Source of the DNA: Tetrapyrgos nigripes
Lineage: Eukaryota > Basidiomycota > Agaricomycetes > Agaricales > Campanellaceae
Assembly: GCA_013368315.1 (NCBI GenBank)
Contig: JAACJM010000019.1
Location: 248,001 to 312,000 of the forward strand
Reading direction: 5' to 3'
Length of the DNA stretch: 64,000 bases
The notes below the pieces were generated by a model, which saw nothing but the letters and a program-made list of their open reading frames with translations, was not told where the DNA came from and ran no database searches. The position numbers and the translations under genes were made by a program. Of the stretch, positions 10,815 to 23,237 are shown in pieces. Position 1 is the stretch's first letter, and each line of letters begins with the position of its first letter.

Positions 10815-12800
10815 ATGGTCCATCTGCGTTTCAACGAAAATGAAACAAACCCAAACCCTCACATCAATTTCATTACTGCACTCCCAATGCCTGACCAAGC
10901 CGACGAAGAGGATGCGCGACAACTTTTACGTGCTCTGGCTGCTCAAGTCCGACCCGTCATGAAGGCATACGGTTTTTCGGTGAATAGCTTCGAAGAAGTA
11001 CGCGTCATTCACGTCTGGAACTCGCTAAGGCACTCAAACTTTCTGTGCAGTATGAACACAACACTGTCTTTGCTGGGAGAAACTGGAACAATGGAGAGAC
11101 CGTAGGTTGGTGAAGTGAAGAGATGGACATGCTGTTAGCTCATTTTTGTCACTATGCTTCAGAACTCGTACTAAGGAGGCCTGGAGGTTCGTTTCTTCCA
11201 ACATCATGGCTGATGAGTACTCTTTGTCATGAGGTATGTCCTCCCTTCCCTGTGCTAATGTACACTAATGATACCCTTCCGCTTAGCTTGCCCATATCAA
11301 GGTATTCCTTCCCTATCTTCCACCGCTGCAAGAGTTATGAACAATCCACAGCACATGAATCATGGTCCCGCCTTTCAAGTATTGTGGAAACGTCTTCGTG
11401 TAGAAGTTCGTCAGTTGCAGGACAGGGGCTACTATGGTGATGGTATGCTTCCTGCAGTATATTTTGTCTTTATCTGTCAATTGACCTACTCTTTGCAGGA
11501 TACTGGTCTGCGGGTACTCGGCTCGCTGATTCAGCCGAGGTGAGAGGAGATGGCATAGACATAGGCGATCTACCGGAATATATGGTATGTGTCAATCACA
11601 AGTACTTAAATCGCACTTCGCTGACCAAATGATCGTAGTGCGGAGGTGCCCATACTCGTACTCGACCTGCTAGAATACGCCAACGTAGAAGTCGGGGTCC
11701 CCGTGAAACAGTACCCTCGAATAAAACTGGAAGGCAAACAGCCAAACAGCGCAAAGCTGGATCCCGTGTCACTTCGAAATATGCATTTATGGGAGAGGGC
11801 GCTACTCTCAATGGCGAAGATCCAAAAGAAAAGGGTAAAGGCACAGGATTTGGGAAACAAGCTGGGAGGTGTGTAAATCATGGACCATGATTATTATCCA
11901 CATCTGAATCCCTTCATCGCTAGCAAACGAGCTCGCGAAGAAAGAGCCCTGGCGGCAGAACGTAGACTGCAGATGCTTCAATCTCAGTCGCAAGGTGTGC
12001 AGTCCGTTATCTTGTTCCGCGTCAAACTCTAAACAGTTCATGGAGCAGGGGCTCCATCAACCTCAGCCGCGGCCTCTGAAAGCGAGCACGATTCAAATGA
12101 CGAAGAAGCTGAAGATATCATTCCAGAGACAGACTCCGAACGCAGGCAAGCACTGCAAGACTCTGAAACTAGTGATCTCAACGGACTGAAGACTGGGAAT
12201 CATTGGCACGAATACGACGACGATTTTATCTTCACTGGACAAGGAAGCTCGGAGCCAATTGAGATACCATCAGATGAAGATGTTTCAAGAGGGTGTGATG
12301 CTGCAGCCGGGTCTACGTTTGTAACTGGGTCCTCAAGCGACCGCAAAGGCAAGAGGAAACAAAGGGATGATGAAGACGACAGAGATGGTAAGCGGTGCAT
12401 CGTTCATCTCCAATGACATGTTCTGAGCGCACTAAAGATCCGACGAAACTCGCCAAATCGATGAGTACCTCCAAGGAGACTTCATATACGAAGAAAGGCA
12501 AAAACTTGCTAGGAAACATTGCTCAGGATGAAGTGCAGTACCGCAAGAAGGAAGCCCTAGGATTAACTCCTAGCAAAGGCAGGACACTGCGTGAAGGCAA
12601 AAAGCAAACCAGCACTGACAGCGCGCCGGCATCTCCAGGATGGGCTTGTCTCATATGTACCTTGTGCGCCATCATCTCGAGTCTCTCCGGTTTATCAATT
12701 GTGACACACATTTTTGACTGACAGGCATAACGAGCCCCATCACTTAGCGTGTTCAGCCTGCGGAACTGAAAGAGGAATGTCGACTTGGTCTGCGAGGTAG
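10815..12800 (+). CDS. WSS1: WLM-domain DNA-protein crosslink metalloprotease
   Basis: Wss1-type proteases cut proteins crosslinked to DNA or bound to SUMO chains, acting in the nucleus. The N-terminal WLM domain runs from MVHLRFNENETNPNPHINF through the segment YEHNTVFAGRNWNNGETVE and LVLRRPGGSFLPTSWLMSTL to the zinc site CHELAHIKHMNHGPAF, an intact HExxHxxxxH with the catalytic Glu. An Arg/Lys-rich region and an acidic, probably disordered region with IEIPSDED-like patches (possible SUMO-interacting motifs) follow. At the end, splicing 12664-12724 (GT...AG) gives WACLICTLHNEPHHLACSAC, a complete RanBP2-type zinc finger, then GTERGMSTWSAR and the stop. Length is about 500 residues. The exact joins in the middle (about 11900-12600) are less certain than at both ends. 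Confidence 0.9.
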
Positions 12801-13012
12801 ATGAGATGAGATGTCAAGAGAGGGAAGCGTGAGTCTACTGGGCACTTTAGACATTCACAGCGCTGCCTGATGTAGGAATACACCTAAGGGATATGAACCA
12901 ATGCTTCTCATTGAGCGGTATCACCAACCGTAAGAACAAACCGCTACATGATTTGACTACACAAAAATACATCCTCCTAAGTTAAGACGCATTACATTAC
13001 TCCCAATTTCCG

Positions 13013-13724
13013 TCAGAATTTCCAGCATCTAAAATTGTTCCAAAAGGACGTATATCAGGATACACAGCGACATTGGAGACAATAAGCGTACGCACAAAAT
13101 TTCATAATTTTGACATGCATGTTCACCTCCACCGAAAGAGACGTTTGCACCTCCACTAAATAAAGTCTACTTCAGCAAATACTGGCAACTGGTGAAACAG
13201 AATAGACTCACAGATGAGCGCCAGTCTTCCCTGGAACCTTGATACCACTCACAACACCAACGGCTTCAAATGTGGTGTTATTATGAGGACGCATAGACCA
13301 GCACTCCTGAGACTCACCATGATACAGTCGTTCTCCGTTTTCCTCGTAACCTCCTTCAACTGGACGACGACCGTCAGGAATTCGTCCATGAGAGGCAGGA
13401 ACCCACTCCATTGTATTGGGGTCGAAAGGGAGTAGATCATATCTTCCATCGTGGGCCCGCTCGCCTATCTGCGTTAAGCTGAGGTTCAAGATACAATCGT
13501 TCTAAATGCTTACCTCCTCCATAGGCAACCAGACAAACAGACCCGAGATTAGGAGCAATCTTACAAGGATGAACAGACTTATCGAACAACGCCGATCCTA
13601 TGAAGACTGGAGAGCCATCCAAATCTTGAAACGGAGGGTTCCCAGCTTGATTATGAGGAAATGCGGAGCCTGTCATCAACGGTACACGAAAACCGGAGGA
13701 AGGAGGCTGCTGCGAGTATGCCAT
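13013..13724 (-). CDS. DM9-repeat (DUF3421) protein
   Basis: Four exons (13514-13724, 13212-13464, 13096-13155, 13013-13028) add to 540 nt and 179 residues in one frame. The start is MAYSQQPPSSGFRVPLMTG. A first DM9 unit reads GSPVFIGSALFDKSVHPCKI then VCLVAYGGGERAHDGRYDLL; a second reads MEWVPASHGRIPDGRRPVEG, GGYEENGERLYHGES, GIKVPGKTGAHLGGANVSFG and ends QNYEILCWKF. The last coding exon is only 16 nt, stop included. DM9 proteins in animals include mannose-binding lectins that act as pattern-recognition receptors; the function of the fungal members is not known to me. No signal peptide or membrane segment is seen, so a soluble intracellular protein is likely. Reading past the second exon without splicing would stop after GAHL, losing the conserved end. 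Confidence 0.85.
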
Positions 13725-14034
13725 CGAACTAGTAGCGAGCAGACATTAGAGAATGACGGAAGGCAAAGGATTCTACCTACATGTTAGAGGACTTCGAAAT
13801 TTGTACTGGAAGGTGCTATAGCTAAGCCAAGCCATCTTTCAACGTTCATGGCTGTTATGAATGATGGCTGTGTCTCGCCCGCCGAGCGGCCAGCGTCAGC
13901 GTCAGCGCTTCTCAGCTTTGCAAAGATTATTGCAGCTACACTATGCACTTGTACATTACTTGATACAGATTGTACATAAAATAATACAATTTCCTTCATC
14001 CGCTACCTCCTCGGTGGCAAACAAGACACTGTTT
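13725..14034. other. Short intergenic gap
   Basis: This lies between the DM9 gene start and the RIM20 stop, so it should carry the DM9 promoter and the RIM20 3' end. No coding or RNA signal is seen. A short imperfect repeat of cagcgt occurs near 13890-13906. Confidence 0.4.
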
Positions 14035-17000
14035 CTACTTTCTTCGGCCACTAGGAGGGGGAGGTGGTAAGGACATTTCCTCAAAGCACCATTCGCTCGA
14101 GTTCAGTCCAGGAAGAGTAGTAGGAGCTTCTCCAGCCTTTCGGATAGGCAAACTGTCCGTGGGTTCATGTTTCTGTCCAACGCTAAGAGAATGCATGGAA
14201 CGAGATAGCGAACTAAAATTCATCAGTCAGTGGCTTCAATAAGACTTTCTGAATGATCCTCCCTCACTGGATTTCACGTTGCCGTTCGTTACTCCACTCT
14301 CTGCACGTCTCCTTGAATTGTATCAATATGCCGATGAGGTCGTTGTAGAACTGGGACAGAAATCAATTTTCCAGTCGGACACACAGGAGTCAAGTTGCTT
14401 ACTCGTAGGCCCTCTTCAAGGTTTCGCGTTATTTCCTTGTATTTCTGATAGGAAAGCTCGAGAGATTGGAGTGCACGTTCTCTGTTCTTGACGGATTCAT
14501 CATCTTTCCGTGAATGCAGGAAGGCCTCATTCTCTTTCTGTAAAAAGGTTAATAAACTGTAAGCAACAGGGCACACAGTCCAATTACCGTGATAGACTGC
14601 AGAATCTCCTGTTGCTTGCTTTCGAGGTCTTTCAGCCAACTAATAAACTTATCGTATTTCGCAAGCTCTTGATCCAGGATGTCCTCGAACATAGCGGGCT
14701 GCAATTCTCCAAGCTTTTCGAGACCAGTAGCTGCTTTTATTATCCGGGGCTGGATGTCGTCCACTTCTGCTAATTTCTGAGCCCGGGAAACAACTTGCTC
14801 TCTATTGACGTGTAGCTCATCAAGCTGTTCCAATAGAGCATGCAATACACGAGCATGTCTATCGGTCTCCGCATTCCGAGACGATGCAGTGGAAGAAGGT
14901 ATTGATCCCTCGAGGTCGGCCTTCATATGCATTAGATACGGCATTATTTTTTATTTGGTATTAAACTTACTTCGTCCCAAGTTAGTTCCGTAATATTCCT
15001 CTCCCACTGGTCCCACTTTGTCCTGACGGTTTCATCACTAGCAGCAGCTTGATCAAGTATAGCTCGGTATCGGTTGTACATTTCGATCAGGTGTTTGTTT
15101 GCCTCGTGTGAGGGCGGCCGGTCTATGTCGACGTTCTCGCGGGTTGACTCATCCTCAGAGGCTTCATGATCTAGGATATCCATGGCCTGTCACATAGAGT
15201 TCATAACAAAACAACAAGATAGTAAATGGAACTATTTACCTCGTCTAGAGTCTTCAGATTTTGCCTAGCCAGCTTCTGCACAGCATCTATCGCGGCTTCT
15301 ATCTTCACGGGCCCATTCTCCAAGCGTACTTCCTCTGCTTTCTTCAGTAGACTTGGGGGTAAACCAACGTGGCGCTCCAGCGCATCTAGAGATGCAGGTA
15401 AATTCATTGATCGTAAAACTCTGTGAAGCCGCTCAGTATCCTTCTTGGTAAGAACAAACCCATGAAGTACCTTTCAGCTTCATCTTTAGACGCTTGTGCG
15501 GCCTCCACGAGTTGATCCTGAATGAGATTCTTCCTCCTGTCGATATAGATATCTAAAGTTCACTCCAGCATTCAGTGGCGGGTTCGAATATCATTGGTGG
15601 CACGTACTGATTGCAGCACGAGCTCCCCAACTGATCAGTTCAGTGAAAAGCATATCGTTGCTGTTTACAATGGTTGTGGGTGTGGCTAACTCCTTTGGTA
15701 TAGTCATCTGAACAACAGTTCCTTGCATAATCGGAGAAAGAGAGGACGCTGGAGGGACATCCTGGTGATAGATGAGGTCGTTGTCGCGTTCGGCACGTGT
15801 GATGTTTTTCTGAACAGCTTCCAGAAAAGACTAATCCACATAAGCCTATATGCCACTTGAGAAAACGTAAAGAAAACACCCACTTGCACGTCGTGTTGGA
15901 CCGCATTTGCAACTTTGCCTTTACGAGCGATGTCATGCGCTTTCTTCGCTCTAGCGAGCGCTTGAGTGAGGTATCCAATTTCAGATCCATACCTGGAAAA
16001 CAGAGATCATCGCTCGACTTGTGCCCACAAGGAAGAATCTAAGCAATTTTTGTCAGACCTACTATCATTCAACTCGTCCCTGCTTTTTCGATATTGAGAT
16101 ACGGCCTCAAAATGATATTGTTTCGTTTCAATATGAGCTAGCCAATCCTTTTCGGCGTTATTAAAAGCTTCGGAGCAGCAATGGAATTGTTCACTGAAGG
16201 AAATAGAGATCTAATCTCGGCTGACGCCTCCCGGATGTGAGTCAATGAGGACTTGTACAACGACGACGCCTAAAAATGAGTCAGTACATCCGCTTTCTGA
16301 TGAGAAGCGGTCCAATCTTACGCTGGAAGCCAGTCGTGCTATAACACTATTTTTCGTACGATCATCTGCAATTGGGGGTGAGGGAGACATCAGGTGGGAG
16401 CAAAAGACACTTGCCGAATTTTGCTGTTTTCTGCCATGCACACTCCTGCGCTTGCGCAAGCATGAGCCATTCCAGCCCGTGTACGGAAGCAGCAGATAGA
16501 TCTAGAGGTTTCTGTTCATCATCAGGAGAAAACACCAATTTGGGTAGCACGGATGTCCTGAGGTAATGCAATGTGCCTGATGCGTTCTTGAAAAGGGAAA
16601 ACCTACATGAGTCCGAAGGCACCGAAGAAAAACTGGAGGATTCTTCCGTGGCACAAGATAACTGACCTGAAAGTGCATAACAGCACGTTTGATTCCATCA
16701 ACTTGAGACCGATCCTCCGAAGCGGCAAGTTGAGAGTACAATGCGGCTATATTGAAGCACAATGAGGCTCTTTCGAAAACAAGATTTTTCAGGGTGACTG
16801 GAAGCGCTGATGGCGAGAATGCGGGGGCATAAGCGATCTCAAGTCCTATCTGAATAGAACAGTCATGGAATGGCCCGAAGCATAGTCAGAGGTAGCATAC
16901 ATCGGTTGGTAGTTTGGACAGGATGGTAGTCAGATGCGCGTGGTATCTTCAATGATAAGGTTCATTTCTCTTTCCAAAGAATCCAAGGAATTGACGCACC

Positions 17001-17193
17001 TCAGCATGTCCTGCACGAGATCTAAATGAGGTTCTCCCCCGACCAGTCTTTGTCGAAGCGCTTGCCACTGACTGATATCTTGCTTGACTGCAGCCGGGTG
17101 CGTTCCACCATGCTCTAGAAGATAGTCGTAAACTGGTTGCTTGATATCGATTGTATAAGTCTTCTTGGATGGAATAGCTAGAAGGTTGGTCAT
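14035..17193 (-). CDS. RIM20: BRO1-domain pH-response protein Rim20/PalA
   Basis: Rim20/PalA is the ALIX-family scaffold that brings the transcription factor Rim101/PacC to ESCRT-III on endosomes for cleavage at alkaline pH. The start MTNLLAIPSKKTYTIDI is the typical BRO1-domain opening; an in-frame ATG 54 nt upstream is less likely because the family begins here. The BRO1 domain continues with ISQWQALRQRLVGG, FNIAALYSQLAA and a helical array to about 16000. A segment typical of PalA follows, LPASLDALERHVGLPPSLL then KAEEVRLENGPVKIEAAID. The V-like coiled-coil region includes NRYRAILDQAAASDETVR and ERALQSLELSYQKYKEITRN. It ends with a short Pro-rich tail, SLPPPPPSGRRK, as in ALIX. More than ten small introns are present. 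Total length is about 850 residues; the internal exon count was not fully resolved. Confidence 0.88.
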
Positions 17194-17712
17194 TGTTGTG
17201 GTTGAAGAATTACCGACGCGATCACGAGTAGACGCCAAAACCGGCAACCTCGGGCTATCGCTTACACTCGGACCCGTTCAGCGTCGTCGATCTTTTTGAA
17301 TGTTTTTATACACTTTCGCTTCTTCTCCTCAGCTCTCTCTCTGTCGACCAAATTTGAAGATAAGCAAAACTATCTCGCATCTACTCTAGATTCTCGCAAT
17401 TACCCCAACTTCCCTGGAATGCCGTTACAATCAGAGACGCCGGCTACGGTAGCTGGCTTGGCAACCTCATACACGACCATTGTATTCGGTCGAGTCGCCC
17501 CATATCAAAGCTTCTTTATGGATCCATTCCGAAATTGCGGACCCTGACATAGGACAATCCATAGGACAATCTCAGCCCGGAGAAGCTGCCGAGAAGAACA
17601 GTGACATAACTTTGCCCAAAAACTGATATCCCTTTTTTTTTGAGGCAAATATCCTGGACTCCTTAAAAACCCCCGGCGGGTACGTCTGCGTTTCTTACCA
17701 GCACCTGTCACA
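17194..17712. promoter_or_regulatory. Divergent intergenic region RIM20 / unknown gene
   Basis: About 520 bp between two start codons on opposite strands, so both promoters should lie here. The stretch 17310-17420 is pyrimidine-rich on the plus strand. I see no defined factor site that I would name, and no ORF with coding character. Confidence 0.4.
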
Positions 17713-18471
17713 ATGAACTACTCCCTCAATGTACAACTGAACCAAGCGCCTCGAACTCCTTCTCGCCCCGTTCCTCCAGTCCAACCTCAACCTCAACCTC
17801 AGTTCTGTCATGCGCATAATGCGCTTCCTTGTTGCCAGCATGGCTGCTTGCAGTACGCGTTGCTGCCAATGTGTCCGTAGAAGACTTGCTCATTATCCTA
17901 TGGCCCGAGCAGCGGAGTACCTTACCACCACCCATCGGCCGACTACAATTCGTATCGTGACTACTCCCAAGGGCATCCCAACGTGCCACCCCCACAGCCG
18001 TCATCTTCAAAAACGAATGATGTGGGACAGCCTGCAAGAACCAGCGTCCTCTCCATGCTGGGAAGTTCAGCCATGAGGACAGTAAGTCAGCCTCAACGGG
18101 AAAAGAAAGTGGGCGCTAACGAATGACCTGTCATTCTCTAGGCCACAGATTTTTTCATTGTACGGGGCATTTTGTCCTCTGGGGCATGACTAACCAACTC
18201 TTTCTTTTCTTTTCTTTTCTTTTCTTTCAGAACCAAGAGGTCGAGGTCACTCTCAAATCCAACAGGATTGTGGCGGGGATCGTAATCAGCAGCCTTCAAT
18301 TTTTTAAGAAGGTAAGAAAAATGATTATCTCAAGACACGGACTGAGCTGATGCATTGTAGCTTGCTGGCTTTGGTTACAAGGTCGAGTATAGGTCGAATA
18401 ACGGGCAGCGAGAAATCGAACCATTCCCACCGGAGAATCTTCGTCCTTGTGGCCCCTTCAGCATGAACTGA
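17713..18471 (+). CDS. Unknown five-exon gene with an 18 nt internal exon
   Basis: I do not recognise a family. Joining 17713-17852, 17913-18081, 18142-18159, 18231-18311 and 18361-18471 gives 519 nt and 172 residues in one frame. The N-terminal half is Pro/Gln/Cys/His-rich (MNYSLNVQLNQAPRTPSRPV, then PQPQPQFCHAHNALPCCQHG and YNSYRDYSQGHPNVPPPQP). The C-terminal half looks folded: VLSMLGSSAMRTATDFF, then INQEVEVTLKSNRIVAGIVI, LQFFKKLAGFGYKVEYRS and the end PPENLRPCGPFSMN. The third intron has a long CTTTT tract and a CTAAC branch motif before its acceptor. The first intron removes an in-frame TAG at 17878-17880; without it the protein would stop early. No signal peptide or membrane span is seen. 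A nuclear or RNA-related role would be guesswork. Confidence 0.65.
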
Positions 18472-19192
18472 ATTTTGTATCTCTTGAGTAGTACTTTGCC
18501 TGCAGACACTAGTGTACATGCAATGTCGTTGTTCAGTGAATTTCTTTTCATCAAAAGGAGGGTATCACTTGCGGTAATTGTCTGCCTCAAGGCGGTCCCA
18601 ACGCCAAACTGTGTCATCGGAAGTAAGATAGCATTCACGGAACTGTGAAATGGTAGATTCTATGATTTCATCAATCAAATTCCGAGACATATCATATCAG
18701 GGCTGTCCCAATAGCTTTGGTAAGGATCGACTTTAGAAAATGCCTAAAAAGAGACTACGCGATTAACGGGCATAGGCCATGCGTAAGACAGTGCAGCGCG
18801 CAGAGGCAGACAAAAATAGACCCGGGAAGTTAGATTGTAGACAGAAACAGTGAAGAAACCAGTGTATATCCGCTTCGAGCACTGCCCAGAAGTGATGGCC
18901 ACTGCTGCGAGTAAGAAAGTAGATAGCGGAACCCGTGAGAGAAAGTTGGCAAGGGCAAGGATTCGGCTCCAATCCGTCTCAAGAGTCACACTATACTCTC
19001 AACGACCTTGGTCGACTACCGCTCCTTATACCCTTCCTCTCAACTTTATCGTATTTTTCTTTCCAAGCTTTCGCTGTTGCCAGGCTGCAAGCGCGTGGAC
19101 TGCTTTAGTTGCCCCAATCTCTCGCCCCGTCTCATTCTCTTTCCAAACCAAACCATCATATCCGACTCTACATCCATTGCTCTTCAGTGACC
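18472..19192. promoter_or_regulatory. Gap upstream of the Ras GAP gene
   Basis: About 720 bp with only short unsupported open frames on either strand. The last 150 bp before the Ras GAP start are pyrimidine-rich, as in many fungal promoters. No RNA gene is recognised. Confidence 0.4.
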
Positions 19193-21991
19193 ATGTCCTA
19201 CCCCGAATCTGGCTCACCTGGGAGCATCAATGGACGACGTCTCACCAACAGGAACACCAATCGGTACAGTGTTACCGCTCTGTTTAGTATGGCCGCAGAA
19301 CAGGATGTAGAAGTAGAGGATGACTTGGCCAGAGGTGCGAACGCTGCGCTCTTCTCTACCGCCTCAACTCAAAATTTTTCCCCAAATTAGCACAAAAGAG
19401 GCTCCGAGATCTCAAGGGAAAGATCTCTGCGCAGTCCAAAAAGAACTTCGTTCTTGAGCGAGACGTGCGCTATCTTGACTCTCGTATTGCGCTTCTTATT
19501 CAGAATCGGATGGCTTTGGACGAGGTGAGTTGTTCTACACAGTTTTTCAGATTGTTGTTGATGTCTCTGCCGCAGCAACGCGAAGTTGAACGAACTCTAG
19601 AAGAAGTTGACCCAACCGAGGGTCACTATCCAGATGACCGCAAGCTGCAGCAATACTCCAACCTTTTCTTCCTGCTTCAATCTGAACCACGACATATAGC
19701 TTCTTTATGCCGACTCGTCAGCTTATCCGAAATCGACACACTTCTCCAGACAGTCATGTTCACACTTTACGGTAACCAATACGAAAGCAGAGAAGAACAT
19801 CTTCTTCTCACCATGTTTCAGTCTGTACTTTCCGCCCAATTCGAGACTGCAACGGAGTTTGGGTCGCTTCTCCGTGCCAATACCCCTGTCTCTCGAATGA
19901 TGACGACTTATACCCGCCGTGGTCCTGGACAGAGCTATCTCAAGAGCGTGTTAGCGGAGCGCATCAATAGCTTGATTGAACATAAGGACTTGAATTTGGA
20001 AATTAATCCTGTCAAGGTATGCTCGACAGCCGACCTCGCCTCTTTTCCGCCTCTAATGCCTTTACAGGTTTACGAACAAATGATCAACCAAATAGAAGAG
20101 GAAACAGGATCCCTTCCTCCCAATCTTCCTCGAGGCGTTGCACCTGAAGTTGCCGCTGAAAATATCGATGTGCAGGCTATCATCGCACCTCGGCTCACGA
20201 TGTTAATGGAGATCGCCAATAGTTTCTTGGTCACCATTATTGAGAGCATGGAAACTGTTCCTTATGGTATACGATGGATATGTAAACAGATCCGAAGTCT
20301 GACGCGAGTGAGTGGTAGATTTGTATTTTATTCAGGTTTCTGCTCATAGTTGTACAGCGCAAATACCCCGAGGCTACGGACTATGCCATATGCTCGCTTA
20401 TTGGTGGTTTCTTCTTCCTCCGTTTCATCAATCCGGCCATTGTCACTCCTCAAGCCTATATGCTTGTTGAAGGTGTTCCAGCGAAGCATCCCCGACGTAC
20501 TCTCACTCTGGTGTGTTCCACAGCCGCGTTTGCAATGGTGCAAAGACTGATGATTATGGGCAGATCGCTAAAATGCTCCAAAACCTGGCAAACAAACCTT
20601 CCTATTCGAAAGAAGCTTACATGATGACGCTGAATCCATTCGTCGAGAATAACAAGGCTCGGATCAACCAGTTCCTCAACAATCTGTGTGAAGTCGGTGA
20701 TTTTTATGACACACTCGAGGTGAGCGCTGTTCTAGTATCGCGACCTCATGATGTACTGATCTGTTCATTCACAAATCAGATGGACCAATACATGGCTCTT
20801 TCGAAAAAGGATTTGATGATACACATCACTCTGAACGAGCTGTACAACACCCATTCATTAATTTTACAACATATCGAGACTCTTGTAAGTTGTACGTCAA
20901 TCACTTTGGACCACTGAAACTAACATTTATCCTGTAGTCACCAAACGACAAACAACATCTACGTATCCTTACGGATGAGCTTGGTCCTGCGCCACCCCAG
21001 GTTCCCCGGAAAGAAAACCGCACCATTGAGTTGAATCTATATAGTCGCTGGGAGACGCCAGTACAAGACATCCAGAGTGCACTGATGGATTCGGTCTCTT
21101 CCAGTGACATGCTATATATGGAGACGAAGTCGATTTTTGTCCAACTCATTCGTTCAATACCCAATGCCGCTGAGAAGCGACCCTACAACTTAGCAGCCAT
21201 CGCTGAGCGAGCGGCGACCACCAAAGATGCCACTCTTGTCCGCAAAGGTATCAAGGTCAAAGAGATGCTACGCGAATTGGAAGAGCTGAAGATAGTCGAC
21301 GAGGCCGACGGCTATAAGCTCATGCAGGAAGAAGTTTCTGCAGAGCTTGTCCATCTTGGTAATCTACGCGAAAAGGTGATTCTGGAGACCAAGTCTCTCG
21401 AAGCAGTCTACAAGACGATTGGCGATCACAACAACTATTTGAGATCGCAGCTGGAGCAGTACAAGGCCTATCTCCAGAACGTTCGTTTGACTGCATCGAA
21501 GGATAAGGGCAGCACCACTGGCGTTGGCGTTGTCTCTGTTAACGGAAAAGAGAAGAAACCCACAAAATCAGTGGTACTTGGCCCATATAGATTCACTCAT
21601 GCGCAGTTGGAGAAGGAGGGCATCATCGTGGAGAGCAATGTTCCAGACAACCGGTGAGACAAACCCTTCAGCGTTGCTTGATTCCTTTCAACTCACTCCC
21701 TGCTCTAGACGTCCAAATATCTACTTCAACATTACTTCGCCTACTCCCGGAACATTCATCATTGCGCTGCATTACAAGGGCCGGGAGAGGGCCATCCTCG
21801 AGATGGATCTGAAAATTGACGATCTCCTCGAAAAGGTTTGCAACTTGTTCGTTTCGCTAGGTTTGCTTTAGCTAAGTCATAATGTCTGCCTACAGCAAAA
21901 GGATAACAAGCATTTACTAGACCTGGAATACGTCCAACTTAACGTGCCGAAGGTGTTGGGTCTGTTGAAGAAAGTCTTTGCGAAGCGATAA
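19193..21991 (+). CDS. GAP1: Ras GTPase-activating protein (Gap1/Sar1, IQGAP-related type)
   Basis: Speeds GTP hydrolysis by Ras and so switches off Ras signalling at the plasma membrane. The protein starts MSYPESGSPGSINGRRLTNR, then has a coiled coil (QKRLRDLKGKISAQSKKNFV). The RasGAP domain spans about 19600-20720: the arginine-finger segment FGSLLRANTPVSRMMTTYTR, then RTLTRRKYPEA-like residues after an intron and the hallmark GGFFFLRFINPAIVTPQAYM. The RasGAP C-terminal domain follows (RKGIKVKEMLRELEELKIVD and later SVVLGPYRFTHAQLEKEGII), ending FNITSPTPGTFIIALHYKG and KVLGLLKKVFAKR. The finger Arg is present, unlike in IQGAPs proper, so catalysis is expected. The domain order matches Schizosaccharomyces pombe Gap1. 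About 760 residues with roughly nine introns; the first, near 19339-19389, joins LAR to AQKRLRD. Confidence 0.92.
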
Positions 21992-23237
21992 ATTCCCCTT
22001 GACTTATTTTTCCTATGTGTATCACTCCTTGAACTATCTTTTACATTTCCTGTTTCTTCTTGTTTTGAACGTCTCTTTTTCCGCTGTCTTCAATACTTCC
22101 TGTTCGGCTTCTTCCTGGATGTATCATTTTTGTTAGTATGTACTACACACCACCGCGATTGTTGTTTTCTTATCGACATGACTGCTACCCCAATTGGAAA
22201 CTACCTTTCGACACAGAGCTTTGGAATCGTAGTCTTATTGCTTGGCTCAGACACACGCATATGGTTACTTGTGAAAGAATGATTCATTTCTCCTCTATGT
22301 ACATACGAACAACAGCTGCTGAGGTGAAAAGGTCGTACTTCCACAAGACATCTCATGACCGACTCATTGACCTGGTCAGCATAGATGAAGGAGTGGCCTG
22401 GGGTAATTGATTTGTGTTCTACCTTGGAGTCATCCAAGGTCTTCTGTATGCGGGAGTTAACACGTTGATGAGGTGAAAATGTGAACCCAGACGCACCTCG
22501 ATTCCTTCAGGGATCGCAATTCCTTATAGAATCGTTCAGTCACCGATCTGGAGCTGGGAGACGTCAGTAAGGACCAACCAAATAGGATAAAGGAGACGCA
22601 CAATAATTCCGTATCGGGTCTGGGGTGACAAGGAAAGTAACAAGACTGTTAGCAAAAGAAGAAAAAATTCATAAGATACTTACTCATTATCACCAAAATA
22701 GTCTGCAATTTTGGTATTAACAATCAACATTCGGTCTGCCGAATGAAGAAGCACATTTCAGGAGCCATCGGGGCCATCCTGAGTCAAGAAAGACACAAGC
22801 CGAGCGCCTTCTCAGTCGTGGTCCCACCCTTTCCGGGTGCCACATAACAACATCGCTGGTGGAACGGTCATCCCAGCTGTTACACAGTGAACAAGGCGGC
22901 GTACTCACCAGTTCGACCAGTCTCACCGCGGACTGGTTGCGATATTGGGGTTCCAAACCAAGGTGATAAGATGCAATGTAATCAGCCTTAGAAGCCTACT
23001 TGAGGGCCGGCCTCTCATACATACATATTTAGTCTCACGCCATCAAGAAACCTATCGTTGACAAATATCCATTGACTCCCAAGTACAAAAAGTGCTACAA
23101 GTACGATTCAACGATTTAAACCAGGTAAAACTTAGCGCCATGATATAGGTATCGAAATGTCCATCCAAAAAATATACAGACAACGATGAAGAGTCCGCAC
23201 GCAGAAAAGGACGAAAGCGAGGAAGTCTAAGGGAACG
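21992..23237. other. 1.2 kb unresolved gap between Ras GAP and Asn-rich protein genes
   Basis: The two flanking genes point toward each other, so a gap this long is more than two 3' UTRs need. On the minus strand between 22600 and 23020 there are intron-like signals (for example GTAAGT...CTAACAG near 22645-22685) and several mutually exclusive short spliced readings. None gave a family match or a clear winner. I make no gene call. Confidence 0.35.

Noticed and set aside
17850..17912. Premature stop (TAG at 17878) making the 17713-18471 gene a pseudogene
   Set aside because: A 60 nt intron with GTACGC donor and CAG acceptor removes the stop and preserves frame, and the downstream exons stay coding.
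18200..18230. TTTTC pentamer run as a microsatellite of its own
   Set aside because: It is the polypyrimidine tract just before a 3' splice site, which explains it.
22600..23020. Small minus-strand gene between the Ras GAP and the Asn-rich protein
   Set aside because: At least three mutually exclusive spliced readings fit, none matches a known family, and one needs an intron of only 32 nt.
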